Part shown: piece after piece, positions 1-8,977 of the stretch
Layout: every line of letters begins with the position of its first letter
Position numbering within the stretch: position 1 is the stretch's first letter
DNA from: Bhargavaea cecembensis DSE10
GTDB lineage: Bacteria; Bacillota; Bacilli; Bacillales_A; Planococcaceae
Direction of reading: 5' to 3'
Length of the DNA: 64,000 nt
NCBI RefSeq assembly: GCF_000348905.1
Contig: NZ_AOFT01000002.1
Span: 62,001 to 126,000 of the forward strand
The notes under the pieces: model-generated
Seen by the model: the letters and a program-made list of their open reading frames with translations, nothing else
Told to the model about the DNA's origin: nothing
Databases searched by the model: none
Program-made: the position numbers and the translations under genes

Positions 1-497
1 GCCTTGATCAGGTCAGCGGAATGGCCATCCTGATCAAACCACATCGAGATTGTCTCACATTCCATCGGGGAAAGCAGCCGGCCGAACTCCTGCTCGAACA
101 GGGCGAAAATCTCCCCTTCTTCCGCCTGGCGGCTTTCTTCCTCCTTGCCGGAGCATCCGAGCACCTGCGCATCGACGAGGCGTGTCCAGAGCGGCTGGAG
201 GCTGTAGTTTTCATTCAGCACGCCGTTTTCATCCATCGTCCGCTCGATCGTCAGGAATCCTGACTGCATCAGGCGCTGCAGGCCGTGGCCGATTTCCTCA
301 CCGGACAGCGACATCCTCGCAGAAATGTCCGACGGTCCGGGAAGGCCCTGGCCGTCTTCAGCAAACGACATCAGCTGCATGACGAGCATGGCATCGAGGT
401 CGCGGATGCCGAGCTGCTTATAAGAGCTAAAAAAGAGCTGGGAAATGGAGACATTCCCCTGCTCAATCCAGATGCGGAGCCGATCCTGACTGTTCAC
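1..497 (-). CDS. dnaD: DNA replication initiation protein DnaD (3' part cut by window edge)
   Basis: DnaD is a primosomal protein that helps load the replicative helicase during initiation and restart. The first ~165 codons are visible. The protein begins from a GTG at 497 with NSQDRLRIWIEQGN and continues with an N-terminal winged-helix region (SYKQLGIRDLDAMLVMQL, then SGEEIGHGLQRLMQSGFL). The start of the DnaD/DnaB2 C-terminal domain follows (FEQEFGRLLSPMECETI), and the rest lies beyond base 1. GTG is supported by an AGGAGGTT ribosome site at 504-511, six bases upstream. It is the last visible gene of the dinG-ypmA-ypmB-aspB-asnS-dnaD run, 23 bp after asnS, the same order as in B. subtilis. 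Identification is from recalled family sequence. Confidence 0.92.
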   Translation of the reverse strand, partial: MNSQDRLRIWIEQGNVSISQLFFSSYKQLGIRDLDAMLVMQLMSFAEDGQGLPGPSDISARMSLSGEEIGHGLQRLMQSGFLTIERTMDENGVLNENYSLQPLWTRLVDAQVLGCSGKEEESRQAEEGEIFALFEQEFGRLLSPMECETISMWFDQDGHSADLIK

Positions 498-520
498 CGA
501 ATCAACCTCCTTCATCTTCA

Positions 521-1816
521 TCATGGGTAGAGCCTGTTCAGCAGACGCGGGAACGGAATCGCTTCGCGCACGTGTTCCGCGCCGGAAATCCATGCGACCG
601 TCCGCTCAAGCCCGAGACCGAAGCCGGAGTGCGGCACGGAGCCCTGCTTGCGGAGTTCGAGATACCACGCGTAAGCTTCAGGGTCGAGCTGGTGCTCTTC
701 GATCCGCTGCTTAAGGAGCTCATAGTCGTGGATCCGCTCGGAGCCGCCGACGATTTCGCCGTAGCCTTCTGGCGCGATCAGGTCCGCGCAGAGCACGACA
801 TCGTCCCGGTCAGGATGCGGCTGCATGTAGAACGGCTTGATCGCCGTCGGATAATTGACGATGAATACCGGCTTGTCATAGTGTTCGGCGATGGCCGTTT
901 CGTGAGGAGCGCCGAAGTCGTCCCCCCACTGGATGTCGTCGAAGCCCTTCTCATGGAGGAATTCGATCGCTTCATCATAAGTGATGCGCGGGAACGGCGC
1001 CTGGACCTTCTCGAGTTTCGAAGTATCCCGGCCGAGCACGCCGAGTTCCAGCTTGCAGTTTTTCAGGACGGACTGGACAAGGTGTGCCACATACTGTTCC
1101 TGGACCTCGAGGCTTTCGTCGTGTTCAGTGAATGCCATTTCCGGCTCCATCATCCAGAACTCGATCAGGTGACGGCGGGTCTTGGACTTTTCCGCGCGGA
1201 ATGTCGGGCCGAACGAGAACACCCTGCCCAGTGCCATCGCCGCTGCTTCAAGATGAAGCTGGCCGGACTGGGAGAGGAATGCGTCCTCTTCAAAATATTT
1301 GGTGTGGAACAGTTCCGACGTTCCTTCCGGTGCGGAACCGGTCAGGATCGGCGGATCGATTTTCACGAAGCCGCGGTCATTGAAGAATTCATACGTCGCT
1401 CGGATAATCTCGTTCCGGATCTTCATGATGGCATGCTGCTTCTTGGAACGGAGCCAGAAGTGGCGGTTGTCCATCAGGAATTCGGTGCCGTGTTCTTTTG
1501 GTGTGATCGGATAGTCTTCAGCCTCGCCGATCACTTCGATGCCGGAAACCTGGAGCTCGTAGCCGAATGCGGACCGCTCGTCCTCGACAACGGTGCCGGT
1601 CACATACATCGATGTTTCCTGGTTGATTGATTTCGCCGTGGCGAACAATTCTTCCGGAACATCCGCCTTGACGACGACGCCCTGCACGAAGCCGGAACCG
1701 TCGCGCAGCTGAAGGAAGGCGATCTTCCCGCTCGAGCGCTTGTTCGCGAGCCAGCAGCCGATGCGGACTGTTTCCCCTACATGCTTCGGCATTTCGTTGA
1801 TCATGATTTTATCCAT
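521..1816 (-). CDS. asnS: Asparaginyl-tRNA synthetase
   Basis: Charges tRNA-Asn with asparagine in the cytoplasm; a class IIb synthetase. The 431-aa product has an N-terminal OB-fold anticodon-binding domain ([20 protein letters not shown]) over roughly the first 100 residues. The catalytic core carries motif 2 ([16 protein letters not shown]) and motif 3 ([15 protein letters not shown]) near the C-terminus. The open frame extends upstream into aspB, but the ATG at 1816 follows a GGAGG at 1825-1829 with good spacing and gives almost exactly the length of the B. subtilis enzyme. It lies 22 bp after aspB and 23 bp before dnaD, so it is probably cotranscribed with both. Asn rather than Asp specificity rests on resemblance to AsnS and on the synteny. 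Confidence 0.96.
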   Translation of the reverse strand: MDKIMINEMPKHVGETVRIGCWLANKRSSGKIAFLQLRDGSGFVQGVVVKADVPEELFATAKSINQETSMYVTGTVVEDERSAFGYELQVSGIEVIGEAEDYPITPKEHGTEFLMDNRHFWLRSKKQHAIMKIRNEIIRATYEFFNDRGFVKIDPPILTGSAPEGTSELFHTKYFEEDAFLSQSGQLHLEAAAMALGRVFSFGPTFRAEKSKTRRHLIEFWMMEPEMAFTEHDESLEVQEQYVAHLVQSVLKNCKLELGVLGRDTSKLEKVQAPFPRITYDEAIEFLHEKGFDDIQWGDDFGAPHETAIAEHYDKPVFIVNYPTAIKPFYMQPHPDRDDVVLCADLIAPEGYGEIVGGSERIHDYELLKQRIEEHQLDPEAYAWYLELRKQGSVPHSGFGLGLERTVAWISGAEHVREAIPFPRLLNRLYP

Positions 1817-1838
1817 AAAGTAAACCTCCGATTTTCGT

Positions 1839-3032
1839 TCAGTCTTGCCAGCGGGCCTCGACAAATTCACGGATCCTCCGGACGGCTTCCTTGAACTGCG
1901 AGAGTTCGGTCGCGTAGCTGAGCCGGATCGTGCCCGGTGCCCCGAAGCCGCTTCCCGGAATCACCGCGACCTTTGCTTCTTCGAGGAGCGCGCGGGCAAA
2001 GGCATCCGTGTCTTCGAAGCCTGTCTTTCGAACCGCTTCCGACACGTCAGGAAGCAGATAGAACGCGCCTTGGGGCTTTAGCACCCTGAAGCCCGGGATG
2101 TCAGAAAGGAGCGGATATACGGCATCCAGGCGCTTTCCGAAGTCCTTCCGCATCGTCTCGACCGCATCCCATGGCCCGTTATACGCCTCGATTGCAGCGT
2201 ACTGCGAAGTTGTGACCGGGTTCGACGTGGAATGGCTCGCGAGGTCCGTCATCGCCTTGATGACCGCCCCGTCGCCGCACGCATAACCGATCCTCCAGCC
2301 CGTCATCGAGTGGGATTTCGATACGCCGTTGATGACAATCGTGCGTTCTTTCGCATCATCGGAAAGCGTCGCGATGGAAACATGCTCGGCGTCGCCGTAT
2401 ATCAGCTTCTCATAGATCTCATCCGATATGATCCAGATGTCCGCTTCCCTGCAGACTTCCAGGATGTCACGCAGCTCATCCTCCGTATAGATCATGCCTG
2501 ATGGGTTGCTCGGTGAGTTCAGGATAAACGCTTTTGTCTTGTCCGATACCGCTTCTTTCAATTGCTCTGCCGTGATCTTGAATCCGGATTCAACCGATCC
2601 GTCCACGTGTACAGGCACCCCTCCGGCGAGTTTCACCTGTTCGGGATAGCTGACCCAGTATGGGATCGGGATGATGACTTCATCGCCCGGATCCAGGATG
2701 ACCTGGAAGAGCGTATAAAGAACGTGCTTCGCCCCGATGCCGACGAGCACTTCAGATGGCTTGTATGTAAGTCCGTGGTCCCCTGACATCTTCCGGATGA
2801 TGGCATCCTTCAGCTCCGGAAGACCGCCTGCCGGCGTGTATTTCGTCTTGCCTTCCTTCATCGAAGCATAGGCGGCTTCGATGATGTGGTCCGGTGTATT
2901 GTAATCCGGCTCCCCGGCACCGAGTCCGATGACATCGATGCCCTCTTTTTTCATCTGCTTCGCCTTTGCCGTGATCGCGAGCGTCGAAGATGGTGTAAGC
3001 GTTTCTGTCCGTTTTGCAAGTCTGCGGTCCAT
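1839..3032 (-). CDS. aspB: Aspartate aminotransferase, class I PLP-dependent
   Basis: Interconverts aspartate plus 2-oxoglutarate with oxaloacetate plus glutamate. The 397-aa protein is a typical fold-type I aminotransferase. The lysine that binds pyridoxal phosphate sits in [13 protein letters not shown] (Lys239), with the substrate/cofactor motifs NSPSNPSG (~172-179) and SDEIYEKL (~203-210) ahead of it. The start ATG at 3032 is preceded by AAGGGG. It is placed 15 bp after ypmB and 22 bp before asnS, an arrangement conserved in Bacillus that couples aspartate/asparagine supply to tRNA-Asn charging. The adjacency favours aspB over other class I aminotransferases. Confidence 0.94.
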   Translation of the reverse strand: MDRRLAKRTETLTPSSTLAITAKAKQMKKEGIDVIGLGAGEPDYNTPDHIIEAAYASMKEGKTKYTPAGGLPELKDAIIRKMSGDHGLTYKPSEVLVGIGAKHVLYTLFQVILDPGDEVIIPIPYWVSYPEQVKLAGGVPVHVDGSVESGFKITAEQLKEAVSDKTKAFILNSPSNPSGMIYTEDELRDILEVCREADIWIISDEIYEKLIYGDAEHVSIATLSDDAKERTIVINGVSKSHSMTGWRIGYACGDGAVIKAMTDLASHSTSNPVTTSQYAAIEAYNGPWDAVETMRKDFGKRLDAVYPLLSDIPGFRVLKPQGAFYLLPDVSEAVRKTGFEDTDAFARALLEEAKVAVIPGSGFGAPGTIRLSYATELSQFKEAVRRIREFVEARWQD

Positions 3033-3047
3033 GCCGGGAACCCCTTC

Positions 3048-3527
3048 CTATAAGTTCAATATTTTTTTTCGTGTGCTGCCATCCTTGAAACTCATTTGGA
3101 CGTAATTCAGCTTGTCATCCGGGCCGGAAAAGGCCACTTCCCAGAACGGGCCGGATCCGTCTGTCCCGAGATGGACGTGAATCACGTCCGAGACGTTCAT
3201 TTCCTTCCGGACAGCCGAGAGCGCCTCTTTGGGGCTGATGCCATCCGAAAGGAGAACGCCGCGGATATCGCCTTTTTTCCCGTCCGGAACAAATACAGCC
3301 TTCGGGCGGCCCTCCTTGTCCTTGCCGAGCACCGTGATCGACGGCTCGGCCCCGTTCACAGGGTAGGACCTGGTGATCTCGGCAAGATGGCCTTCTTCGA
3401 TGGCACGCACTTCAGCCCTCTTTTCCGCATCGCTGATCGGCTTCTGGGCCTGATAAAAGACGACGACTCCGATAAGCGTAAAAAGGGCAAGCGTAAAGAT
3501 GACGGTAAACCTGATCCAGTTTTTCAT
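3048..3527 (-). CDS. ypmB: YpmB-family membrane-anchored protein with PepSY-like fold
   Basis: A 159-aa protein of unknown molecular function, recognised as YpmB by position and sequence style. It has one N-terminal transmembrane segment (WIRFTVIFTLALFTLIGVVV) with a short cytoplasmic head, and the rest should lie outside the membrane. The tail resembles PepSY modules: an ISPKEALSAVRKEM helix followed by strands ending FKDGSTRKKILNL. The start was set at ATG 3527 (KNWIRFT); an in-frame extension to 3590 would overlap ypmA. It sits between ypmA and aspB with a few bases' spacing. A role at the cell envelope is inference from the topology only. Confidence 0.82.
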   Translation of the reverse strand: MKNWIRFTVIFTLALFTLIGVVVFYQAQKPISDAEKRAEVRAIEEGHLAEITRSYPVNGAEPSITVLGKDKEGRPKAVFVPDGKKGDIRGVLLSDGISPKEALSAVRKEMNVSDVIHVHLGTDGSGPFWEVAFSGPDDKLNYVQMSFKDGSTRKKILNL

Positions 3528-3534
3528 GACGCGG

Positions 3535-3705
3535 TCACGTCCTGTAGATCGTGAAAACAGCTGTTTCCTGATCATCCGGGTCAAGCGCAAGGCCGAACAT
3601 CAGGTCGTCTTTCTTCAATGTCCGGTTGAGCGCGTCGACAATTTTATAGAGGTCCGGCTGATACTTCACTTTCACCGTGTTCACAATTTCAATTCTGCTC
3701 TCCAT
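3535..3705 (-). CDS. ypmA: Small conserved protein YpmA
   Basis: A 56-aa cytoplasmic protein (ESRIEIVNTVKVKYQ at the N-terminus, DQETAVFTIYRT at the C-terminus). Length and sequence match the Bacillus YpmA family, whose function is not known. No membrane segment or catalytic motif is visible. I preferred the ATG at 3705 over the in-frame ATG at 3729 because it gives the family length and avoids overlap with dinG. It lies 20 bp downstream of dinG and 7 bp before ypmB, so it should share their transcript. Confidence 0.82.
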   Translation of the reverse strand: MESRIEIVNTVKVKYQPDLYKIVDALNRTLKKDDLMFGLALDPDDQETAVFTIYRT

Positions 3706-3725
3706 ATTAGACCTGCCTTCTGTCT

Positions 3726-6509
3726 TCATACTTCGTCATTATACCAACTTTCCAATTCAAGCACCATATCACCGAGGCCGACTTTCTCGACCGGTACCGG
3801 CGGCAATGCCCGGATAAAGTCCTTGCCGTATGATTTCTTCTCGATCCGGCGGTCCAGCACAATATAGGCGCCCCGGTCGGATGTCGAACGGATCAGCCGG
3901 CCGAACCCCTGCCGGAACTTGATGATGGCCTCCGGCAGCGAAAGCTCCTGGAACGGGTTTTTGCCTGAGGCGGCGACTTTTGCCGCCCGGGCCTTGAACA
4001 GGGGGTTCTCCGGGGAACTGAACGGCAGCCGCACGACGATGACGGCAGCCAGTGCATCACCCGGAGCGTCAACGCCCTCCCAGAAGCTGTCCGTGCCGAA
4101 CAGGACGGAATGGCTGAACCGCTGGAAGGACTTCAGGAGTCTCATCCGGCTTCCGGGCGTGATTCCCTGGGCAATCAGCATGTATTCCGCGAGGAGCTCG
4201 CTGTCCACGATCAGCTCGTACGTTTTTCTGAGCATATCATGGGAGGTAAAGAGCACGAAGCACCTCCCGCCTGTCGCGATCACTGCCTGCACGACCGCAT
4301 CCGCGACAGATTCGATATACTCCTGCTGCGGTACGTTCAGGATGTCCGGCATATCACTTACGATGAACATTTTCGCCCCGCGGTAAAATTCCGGCGGAGC
4401 CGTAAACTTTCGGATGCCGACCGTACCGGGCAGTCCGATCTGATCGGCGATGAACCGCTCCCGACCCGGAAGAGAAAGTGTCCCTGAAGTCCAGATCACG
4501 CCAAACCGCCCATCCGGGTTCACCGATTTCCGGATCATGCCGGAAACATCCGCCGGCTGCCGTACGATTTTCAGGCTGCCGGGTATGCTTCTCATATCCG
4601 CTTCGATCCAGGCAGCCGCATCTTCAAGTCCGGCCGGGCCGAACAGTTCCATCCAGCCGGCCGCCTGCAGGCGAATTTCCCGGATCCAGTGCTGCCACTC
4701 CGATAGGAACCTTGCTTCTTCAGGCTGGTGCCCCCCGGCTGCAAGTAGAGGTGACGTAAGTTCCGTCACTTTGTCCAGGTAGGCATACAGCCGGTCTCCC
4801 GCCTCCCTGCAGAGGGGGACGAGCGGTTCGAGGTCAGCAAGTGCATAAGTCCGCTTTTGTTCGTGCGGACGGTCTTCGGCCAATGTCTGGATGAGCAGCT
4901 GGATGCCCTCGAACGCTGCATCGAATGCATCCATTGCGCGATCATACATGTCTCCTGCCCGGATGGCTTCCCGCTCGCCGGGCACGCCGGTTTTCCGGGC
5001 CAGCGACACAAACCGGTCCTGAAGCAACCCTTCTCCGGACCTGCCCATCTGGCCGAGCGTATACTTGAAATCCGTGTAGGAGAACAGCGTCTCCGCATGT
5101 GACCGCGCTGCCGTGATGAACTGGTGGGCTTCATCGATGACCATGCCCGAGAGACGCGGAAACGGTGTGTGGCTGCGATCCTGCGCGGATAGAAGCATGG
5201 CATGATTGGTGATGATCAGATCCGCGTTCCGCGCCAGATCCAGCGAACGGAGATAGAAGTCGATTTTCTTGAGTTCCCCTTCCCGGACGGCCGCCCGGTA
5301 TTTGCGGATCTTGTCAAGGAACAGACCGCCCCCGCCGGATACATTGAGCTCCTCCAAGTCCCCGGTCTCGGTGCCTGCCAGCCAGACCACCACCTGCAAG
5401 ATGGCAAGCGTCTCGTCATAGGACTCATCCGTTGCCGCAAGGATGCGCGAAAACCGCTCGAGATCGATATAGTGCCCGACCCCCTTGAGAAGCGCTGTAC
5501 GCAGAGGCACACCGACGGCCCGCTCCGCTTTTTCCATGTCCCGTCCGATGATCTGTTCGGTCAGGTGGTTGGTGTAGGTGCTGATCACAGCCGGCTTTCC
5601 TTCCCTGAGTGCATGCACCGCAGCAGGGAGCAGATAGGCGAATGTCTTTCCGATACCGGTCGCCGCCTCTGCCGCAAGCTCGGACTTTGACTCAAGGGCG
5701 CTGTACACTGCATCCATCATCGCGGACTGTGCCGGGCGCTCTTCATATTGCTCAAAAGCATTCCGGAACAAGGATTCCTTCTTTTCAGGATTGCCGGGAT
5801 AGGCGATCCGTGCGGAAATGCGTTCTTTTTGGGGGACCGGCTCTTTCATCGCGATGCCTTTCCAGACGAGGTAGCCCCCTTCCGCCGCGGCATGCCTGCG
5901 TTTTTGCTTAAGTGCGCCGTAGAACAGGGAGCTCAGGTCCGACTTGAGCCGGAATGAACGTTTATGGAGGATGGACAGCGTCGGCTCGGGCAGGCGGTCG
6001 GTCTCTTCCTGGAGCCGGATCAGCAGTTCAGCCGTAGCCTTGGCATCCTCGATGGCACGATGGGCGTTTTCCAGGCCAATGCCGAATTCCGCGGCAATAT
6101 CCTGGAGCTTGAAGCTTGCTGCAGATGGGCGGATGATTTTCGCGAGTTCCACGGTATCGACTGTTTCCCCGCTCCATTTCGGAAGTCCCGCGCGCCTGAA
6201 TTCATGCTGAAGGAACGGCAGGTCGAACGAAACATTATGCGCGACGAACACGCATCCTTCCAGCCACTCCCTGATTTCGGCCGCGCGGTCCTCGAACATC
6301 GGGGCGTCCGCAACATCCTTGTCCCGGATGCCGGTCAGGCTGCTGATGAAGGCAGGGATCTTCCGTCCGGGATTCAGGAAAGTGGAGTATGTTTTGGTCA
6401 CGGACCCGTTTTCCACGATTGCCATCCCGATTTCGATCATCCTGTCGCCGCTCTTCGGTGAATGTCCGGTCGTCTCAAGATCCACGACCGCATATCGTTT
6501 TCCATCCAT
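3726..6509 (-). CDS. dinG: DinG-type protein: DnaQ-like 3'-5' exonuclease fused to a superfamily 2 helicase
   Basis: About 927 residues. The first ~170 form a DEDDh exonuclease (VVDLETTGHSPK with the metal-binding Asp and Glu; VAHNVSFDLPFL; ENAHRAIEDAKAT). The rest is an XPD/DinG-like helicase with Walker A (ATGIGKTFAYLLP), a DEAH box (MVIDEAHQF) and motif VI (QGFGRLIRST). This fusion is usual in Firmicutes, and the four-cysteine iron-sulfur cluster of E. coli DinG is not apparent. Some Firmicutes homologues are reported to act mainly as exonucleases, but here the Walker A looks intact. The start is uncertain: ATG 6509 matches the expected DGKRYAVVDLETTG N-terminus, while ATG 6518 (MIK) is possible. 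Either start has a weak ribosome site. It is the first gene of the run ending in dnaD. Confidence 0.9.
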   Translation of the reverse strand: MDGKRYAVVDLETTGHSPKSGDRMIEIGMAIVENGSVTKTYSTFLNPGRKIPAFISSLTGIRDKDVADAPMFEDRAAEIREWLEGCVFVAHNVSFDLPFLQHEFRRAGLPKWSGETVDTVELAKIIRPSAASFKLQDIAAEFGIGLENAHRAIEDAKATAELLIRLQEETDRLPEPTLSILHKRSFRLKSDLSSLFYGALKQKRRHAAAEGGYLVWKGIAMKEPVPQKERISARIAYPGNPEKKESLFRNAFEQYEERPAQSAMMDAVYSALESKSELAAEAATGIGKTFAYLLPAAVHALREGKPAVISTYTNHLTEQIIGRDMEKAERAVGVPLRTALLKGVGHYIDLERFSRILAATDESYDETLAILQVVVWLAGTETGDLEELNVSGGGGLFLDKIRKYRAAVREGELKKIDFYLRSLDLARNADLIITNHAMLLSAQDRSHTPFPRLSGMVIDEAHQFITAARSHAETLFSYTDFKYTLGQMGRSGEGLLQDRFVSLARKTGVPGEREAIRAGDMYDRAMDAFDAAFEGIQLLIQTLAEDRPHEQKRTYALADLEPLVPLCREAGDRLYAYLDKVTELTSPLLAAGGHQPEEARFLSEWQHWIREIRLQAAGWMELFGPAGLEDAAAWIEADMRSIPGSLKIVRQPADVSGMIRKSVNPDGRFGVIWTSGTLSLPGRERFIADQIGLPGTVGIRKFTAPPEFYRGAKMFIVSDMPDILNVPQQEYIESVADAVVQAVIATGGRCFVLFTSHDMLRKTYELIVDSELLAEYMLIAQGITPGSRMRLLKSFQRFSHSVLFGTDSFWEGVDAPGDALAAVIVVRLPFSSPENPLFKARAAKVAASGKNPFQELSLPEAIIKFRQGFGRLIRSTSDRGAYIVLDRRIEKKSYGKDFIRALPPVPVEKVGLGDMVLELESWYNDEV

Positions 6510-6545
6510 CTTTATCATCTCGCTGTCCGTCGGTGTCTTACGGAA

Positions 6546-6579
6546 ATTGTACCACATCCCCGGGCTTTGAATCGCCCGG
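6546..6579 (-). promoter_or_regulatory. Candidate extended -10 promoter of dinG with an adjacent inverted repeat
   Basis: On the minus strand TACAAT (complement at 6546-6551) is preceded by TGG, giving an extended -10, about 37 bp before the dinG start. No good -35 is seen. An inverted repeat, CCGGGC-8-GCCCGG (6560-6579), occupies the -35 region and could be an operator or a second weak hairpin after panD. Position and consensus are seen; promoter function is inferred. Confidence 0.4.
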
Positions 6580-6611
6580 CCGGCTGCCAAAAGTATGATC
6601 GGCCGTCAGTC

Positions 6612-6647
6612 AAACAACAGAACTCCCGAAGCACCATGTTCGGGAGT
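6612..6647 (-). terminator. Rho-independent terminator after panD
   Basis: Minus strand: ACTCCCGAA (6639-6647), loop of 8, TTCGGGAGT (6622-6630), then a T-rich run. It starts about 8 bp past the panD stop and separates the pan and dinG transcripts. Confidence 0.85.
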
Positions 6648-6654
6648 CCGCATT

Positions 6655-7038
6655 TCAATAAACCGTCGCTTCCGGCTCGTGGCCGGTGACAGCGTCGATC
6701 CGGTTGTTTTCGCCCATCAGGACAATGTTCGGAGTGTGCCGGGCAGCTTCACCCGCATCGACATGGACATAGCTCAAGATGATGACGATATCGCCGGGCT
6801 GGACAAGACGGGCGGCGGCTCCGTTGACACAGATGACCCCGCTTCCCCGCCTGCCCTCGATGATATAGGTTTCAAAACGTGCGCCGTTGTTGTTGTTCAC
6901 GATCTGTACCTTTTCGTTGGGCAGCATCCCGGCCGCATCCAGGATGTCGCGGTCGATCGTAATGCTGCCGACATAGTTCAGGTTGGCTTCGGTGACTGTG
7001 GCACGGTGGATTTTGCCGTTCAGCATGATTCTCATCAT
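6655..7038 (-). CDS. panD: Aspartate 1-decarboxylase (pyruvoyl-dependent)
   Basis: Makes beta-alanine from aspartate for pantothenate synthesis. The 127-aa proenzyme carries the self-cleavage site NYVGS, with Gly24-Ser25 as the processing point that leaves the pyruvoyl group on the alpha chain. The conserved [19 protein letters not shown] segment follows. The start ATG at 7038 has a GGAGGGG site 8 bp upstream and overlaps the panC stop by 4 bp (ATGA). It is last in the panB-panC-panD operon, in the usual Bacillus order, and is followed by a strong terminator. Confidence 0.97.
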   Translation of the reverse strand: MMRIMLNGKIHRATVTEANLNYVGSITIDRDILDAAGMLPNEKVQIVNNNNGARFETYIIEGRRGSGVICVNGAAARLVQPGDIVIILSYVHVDAGEAARHTPNIVLMGENNRIDAVTGHEPEATVY

Positions 7039-7892
7039 GAAGTCTTCCCCTCCAGCGGAACCAGAATGTTGTCGATCAGGCGCGCACCGGAGAAGCGGAC
7101 CGCGGCGGCAATGATCGCTTCCCCTGACTCCGCAGAAAGCGGCCGCAGCGACGGATAATCGAGGATTTCCGCATAATCGGCCTCCGCATCAGGAATGCGT
7201 CCGAGGCTGTTGCGGACCATGCCGAGCACGAGTTCCGGATCGCCCGACTCCCGCAGCATCCTGGCGCCATCTTTTAGTGCTGCATAAATGGCCGGGGCTT
7301 CCTTGCGTTCTTCCGGAGTCAGACGGACGTTCCGTGAGCTTTTTGCCAGGCCGTCCTCTTCCCGGACAGTCGCCACGCGGCGGATTTCCAGCGGAAAGTT
7401 ATAGTTCCTGACGAATGTTTCGATGATGGCCAGCTGCTGGGCATCCTTTTGCCCAAAGTAGGCCCGCTCCGGCCGTGTCAGGTGGAACAGCTTCGTGAGG
7501 ACCTTCAGAACGCCATCAAAGTGCCCCGGCCGGCTTGCGCCGCATAATACGTCTGCCTGTCTGCCGGGCAGTATCCTGATGTCGCTTTCTTCCGGATACA
7601 TCTCTTCCGGCGACGGGTGAAACAGGATGTCGACTCCCGCTTTTTCCGCAAGCGCCGCATCCCGCTCGAGATCCCTCGGGTAGCTCTCGAAATCCTCCCC
7701 CGGGCCGAACTGAGCCGGGTTCACGAAAATGCTCATGATCACGACATCATTTTCTTTACCTGCTTCCCGGACAAGCGCCAGATGTCCGTCATGGAGATAG
7801 CCCATCGTCGGGACGAAACCGATGCTTTTCCCTTCCGCTGCCAGAATTCGTGACGTTTTAGCCATGTCCGCAACCTTTTCAATGCGTTTCAA
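7035..7892 (-). CDS. panC: Pantothenate synthetase
   Basis: Condenses pantoate with beta-alanine using ATP. The 285-aa protein has the nucleotidyltransferase signature [16 protein letters not shown] and the later [11 protein letters not shown] and KSSRNVRL segments. The open frame allows an ATG at 7907, but a TTG at 7892 fits better: GGAGG lies 8 bp before it and the N-terminus [14 protein letters not shown] then aligns in length with known PanC. With this start panC overlaps the end of panB by 14 bp, which suggests translational coupling. The TTG choice is inference; the family assignment is firm. Confidence 0.95.
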   Translation of the reverse strand: MKRIEKVADMAKTSRILAAEGKSIGFVPTMGYLHDGHLALVREAGKENDVVIMSIFVNPAQFGPGEDFESYPRDLERDAALAEKAGVDILFHPSPEEMYPEESDIRILPGRQADVLCGASRPGHFDGVLKVLTKLFHLTRPERAYFGQKDAQQLAIIETFVRNYNFPLEIRRVATVREEDGLAKSSRNVRLTPEERKEAPAIYAALKDGARMLRESGDPELVLGMVRNSLGRIPDAEADYAEILDYPSLRPLSAESGEAIIAAAVRFSGARLIDNILVPLEGKTS

Positions 7893-8727
7893 TCGGATCG
7901 CCTCCATACAGTTTGCCTGCCTCTTCCTCTTTCATCGAGAAGCGGTGGGCATCCGTTGGGAACGAGCCGTCCCTGACCGCTTCCGCATATGCTGCGATGC
8001 CTGCGCGGATCGGCGTGCCGGCATCAGCGAACTGGCGGACGAATTTTGGCACGTGATGGCTGCCGTATGCGATCAGATCATGGAAGACAAGTACCTGGCC
8101 GTCTGTTTCCGCTCCGGCTCCGATCCCGATCACGGGGATGGACAGTTCTTCGGTGATCCGGCCGGCCAGCTGGTGGGGAATGCATTCCAGGACGAGCATG
8201 CAGGCACCGGCCTCCTGCACTTCCTTTGCCTCCCGGAGCAGCCGGAGCGCGTGTTCCGCCGTCTTGCCCTGTACCTTGTACCCTCCTGTCACACCTGCAG
8301 ACTGCGGCAGGAGACCGAGGTGCGCAACGACCGGCATCCCCGCCGATACGAGTCTCCGGATGGCGTCCGTCACAATCCCGGCACCCTCCAGCTTCAGGGC
8401 GTCCGCCCCGGTTTCACGGAACACGCGGACTGCCGCTTCAAGCGTCCGGTCCAGGCTCCCGTGATAGGTGCCGAACGGCATGTCCACAACTGTGAATGCC
8501 TGGCCTGCCCCCCGCCGGACCGCCTTGCCGTGATGGATCATGTCCTCCATTGTCACCGGCACGGTCGAATCGTAGCCGAGCACGACCATCCCGAGTGAAT
8601 CACCTACAAGAAGCACATCGATTCCGTTTTCAGCGGCTATTTTCGCCGTCGGATAGTCGTACGCCGTCATCATTACAATCTTTTCGCCGTTCTGTTTTTT
8701 CTTCATCAGGTCTGCAGTGGTTGTCAC
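7879..8727 (-). CDS. panB: 3-methyl-2-oxobutanoate hydroxymethyltransferase
   Basis: First step of pantothenate synthesis: transfers a hydroxymethyl group from methylene-tetrahydrofolate to ketoisovalerate, giving ketopantoate. The 282-aa TIM-barrel protein shows the metal-binding [13 protein letters not shown] (~42-54), the KLEGAG active-site strand and the [16 protein letters not shown] phosphate-loop-like stretch. The start is GTG at 8727 with AAAGGAG about 6 bp upstream. It is first in the panBCD operon and is preceded directly by an intrinsic-terminator hairpin that ends about 20 bp before its ribosome site, so expression is probably set by attenuation in the leader. Confidence 0.97.
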   Translation of the reverse strand: MTTTADLMKKKQNGEKIVMMTAYDYPTAKIAAENGIDVLLVGDSLGMVVLGYDSTVPVTMEDMIHHGKAVRRGAGQAFTVVDMPFGTYHGSLDRTLEAAVRVFRETGADALKLEGAGIVTDAIRRLVSAGMPVVAHLGLLPQSAGVTGGYKVQGKTAEHALRLLREAKEVQEAGACMLVLECIPHQLAGRITEELSIPVIGIGAGAETDGQVLVFHDLIAYGSHHVPKFVRQFADAGTPIRAGIAAYAEAVRDGSFPTDAHRFSMKEEEAGKLYGGDPIETH

Positions 8728-8938
8728 CGTTCTTCTCCTTTCCTGGAGAAAACCAAAAGCCCTTCAGCCAAAAAATGGCAGAAGGGCTGAGCATTCATTC
8801 CGGTCTTCTCCGTCCCTGTCTTTTTTGGATCAAGGCGGACCAAGTCTTTAGGCGATCCGTCCCGTCGCGGGATGGATTCGCTATTCCGGCCAATCAGCTT
8901 GTTTCAGGTGCAGTTCAGTTACGATACCGCCCTTCTCC
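8728..8938 (-). promoter_or_regulatory. panB 5' leader, candidate transcription-attenuating RNA (possibly pan motif)
   Basis: The minus-strand transcript expected from the promoter at 8945-8974 has about 210 nt before panB and no convincing reading frame. It holds several potential hairpins. One is ATCC-A-TCCCG/CGGGA-C-GGAT (8858-8878 area); another is GGATC/GATCC around 8826-8860. It ends in an intrinsic terminator (8749-8787) right before the panB ribosome site. A conserved 'pan' RNA motif has been described upstream of panB in Firmicutes. I could not match this leader to that consensus by eye. Confidence 0.5.
8749..8787 (-). terminator. Intrinsic terminator immediately upstream of panB (attenuator candidate)
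   Basis: Minus strand: AGCCCTTC-T-GCC, A/T-rich loop, GGC-T-GAAGGGCT, then TTTGGTTTT. It ends about 20 bp before the panB GTG with no room for another promoter, so transcription of pan must read through it. Confidence 0.85.
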
Positions 8939-8944
8939 GCCTCC

Positions 8945-8974
8945 AATATAGCAGAAAGCGATTTCAGGGCGCAA
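8945..8974 (-). promoter_or_regulatory. Sigma-A-type promoter for the panBCD operon
   Basis: Minus strand: TTGCGC (8969-8974), 18 bp, TATATT (8945-8950), just after the birA stop codon. It would give a ~210-nt leader ahead of panB. Confidence 0.6.
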
Positions 8975-8977
8975 GGG

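Noticed and set aside
572-1630. Open frame of 352 codons on the plus strand
   Set aside because: It runs antisense to asnS over its whole length. In GC-rich DNA such mirror frames are common; it lacks a ribosome site and its translation has no recognisable domain.
8910-8935. GGGCGGTATCG in the panB leader, similar to a T-box core
   Set aside because: The T-box element should lie shortly before the terminator and be preceded by stem I with a specifier. Here it lies near the 5' end, ~120 nt before the terminator, and the other T-box features are missing.
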